In this document: positions 5,918 through 6,252 of the stretch, piece after piece | How the letters are laid out: every line of letters starts with the position of its first letter | Position numbering within the stretch: position 1 is the stretch's first letter | NCBI GenBank assembly: GCA_027033555.1 | Contig: JALVLE010000026.1 | Location: forward strand, 1 to 6,252 | DNA length: 6,252 nucleotides | Origin: Caldifarciminota bacterium | GTDB taxonomy: Bacteria > Hydrothermota > Hydrothermia > UBA1063 > CAJXJZ01 | Direction: 5' to 3' | Made by a program: the position numbers and the translations under genes | Notes under the pieces: model-generated | What the model saw: the letters and a program-made list of their open reading frames with translations, nothing else | What the model was told of the DNA's origin: nothing | The model's database searches: none

Positions 5918-6252
5918 TTACCTCCTTATTAAGGTGCAGACTGCTATTGCGTATTCTTTCTCGTGCGTTATACTCAGCGCTACATTTAAGGCGCCAAGCT
6001 CTGCGGGAAGTCTATAATAAGGCCTGCCGGTAGAATCGGCAAGAACCTCAATCTGCTTAAGAGAAATTTTTTTTTGCAGGTTATTATCCAGTGCTTTGTA
6101 AAAAGCCTCTTTTGCTGCAAATCGTCCGGCAAGGCATTCTCCCACATTCTGCCTTGCCAGACAATACTTTACTTCTTCATCTGAGAAAACCTTCTTTAAA
6201 AACCTCTTTCCAAACCTTTTATACAGCCTTTCTATCCTCCCAATATTTACGA
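5918..6252 (-). CDS. acpS: Holo-[acyl-carrier-protein] synthase (5' end outside window)
   Basis: Transfers 4'-phosphopantetheine from coenzyme A to the serine of apo-ACP, activating it for fatty acid synthesis; a cytoplasmic trimeric enzyme with a Mg-dependent active site. The open frame continues to the right window edge without a start. The visible 110 residues begin VNIGRIERLYKRFGKRF, just after the family's N-terminal G(V/I)DIV motif, so only about 8-12 residues and the metal-binding Asp of that motif are missing. Further landmarks are FSDEEVKYCLAR, then LAGRFAAKEAFYKAL with the metal-binding Glu, a GRPYYRL segment, and LSITHEKEYAIAV, the SI(S/T)H strand. A GTG at 6145 falls inside this frame but cannot be the start, because conserved sequence extends about 35 codons upstream of it. 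The gene ends AGG AGG TAA, and those bases also serve as the Shine-Dalgarno of the carbamate kinase gene, so the two are surely co-transcribed. Confidence 0.93.
   Translation of the reverse strand, partial: VNIGRIERLYKRFGKRFLKKVFSDEEVKYCLARQNVGECLAGRFAAKEAFYKALDNNLQKKISLKQIEVLADSTGRPYYRLPAELGALNVALSITHEKEYAIAVCTLIRR
5921..5927 (-). promoter_or_regulatory. Ribosome binding site of carbamate kinase, inside the acpS 3' end
   Basis: AAGGAGG ends five bases (TAAAT) before the ATG at 5915. Its bases are the final sense codons of acpS, and the acpS stop TAA fills part of the spacer. Ribosomes finishing acpS therefore sit on the next initiation site, which favours coupled translation. Confidence 0.85.

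Noticed and set aside
5918..6145. A 75-residue gene starting at GTG 6145
   Set aside because: Conserved AcpS sequence continues upstream in the same frame to the window edge, so the GTG is an internal Val codon.

Overview
The window looks like a bacterial chromosome segment of moderate-to-low GC (about 40% by eye), with heavy AGG/AGA/ATA codon use and strong AGGAGG ribosome binding sites. The standard genetic code fits every gene. A degraded type IX-style C-terminal sorting domain, a DUF2207 membrane protein and thermophile-like codon choice suggest an FCB-related or candidate-phylum bacterium (WOR-3 or Cloacimonadota type). That placement is inference, and no marker here settles the phylum.

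All intact genes lie on the minus strand, in two transcription groups. The right-hand group (6252 down to 3964) reads acpS (5' end cut by the window edge), then a carbamate kinase gene, then rmlB. It is very tightly packed. The last codons of acpS form the Shine-Dalgarno of the kinase gene, and the kinase stop overlaps the GTG start of rmlB in a GTGA tetranucleotide. A perfect 13-bp inverted repeat follows rmlB.

The left-hand group (3608 down to 1) reads a DUF2207 membrane protein with a Gly/Ser tail, then a small unrecognised exported or membrane-anchored protein, then ileS, whose 3' half is cut off by the window edge. The gaps are 51 and 13 nt, so co-transcription is likely.

Between the groups (3609-3963) lies a plus-strand remnant. 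It is the last ~65 residues of a secreted protein's sorting domain, with recognisable homology running upstream of its only ATG to an in-frame stop. No passenger domain is present.

The gene products serve unrelated jobs: translation (IleS), lipid-carrier activation (AcpS), carbamoyl-phosphate/ATP metabolism (carbamate kinase), dTDP-sugar synthesis (RmlB) and an unknown envelope function (DUF2207 plus the small protein). I saw no RNA genes, CRISPR arrays, insertion sequences or phage genes. The least explained items are the sorting-domain remnant, the small envelope protein before ileS, and the HLGQ variant of the IleS signature motif.
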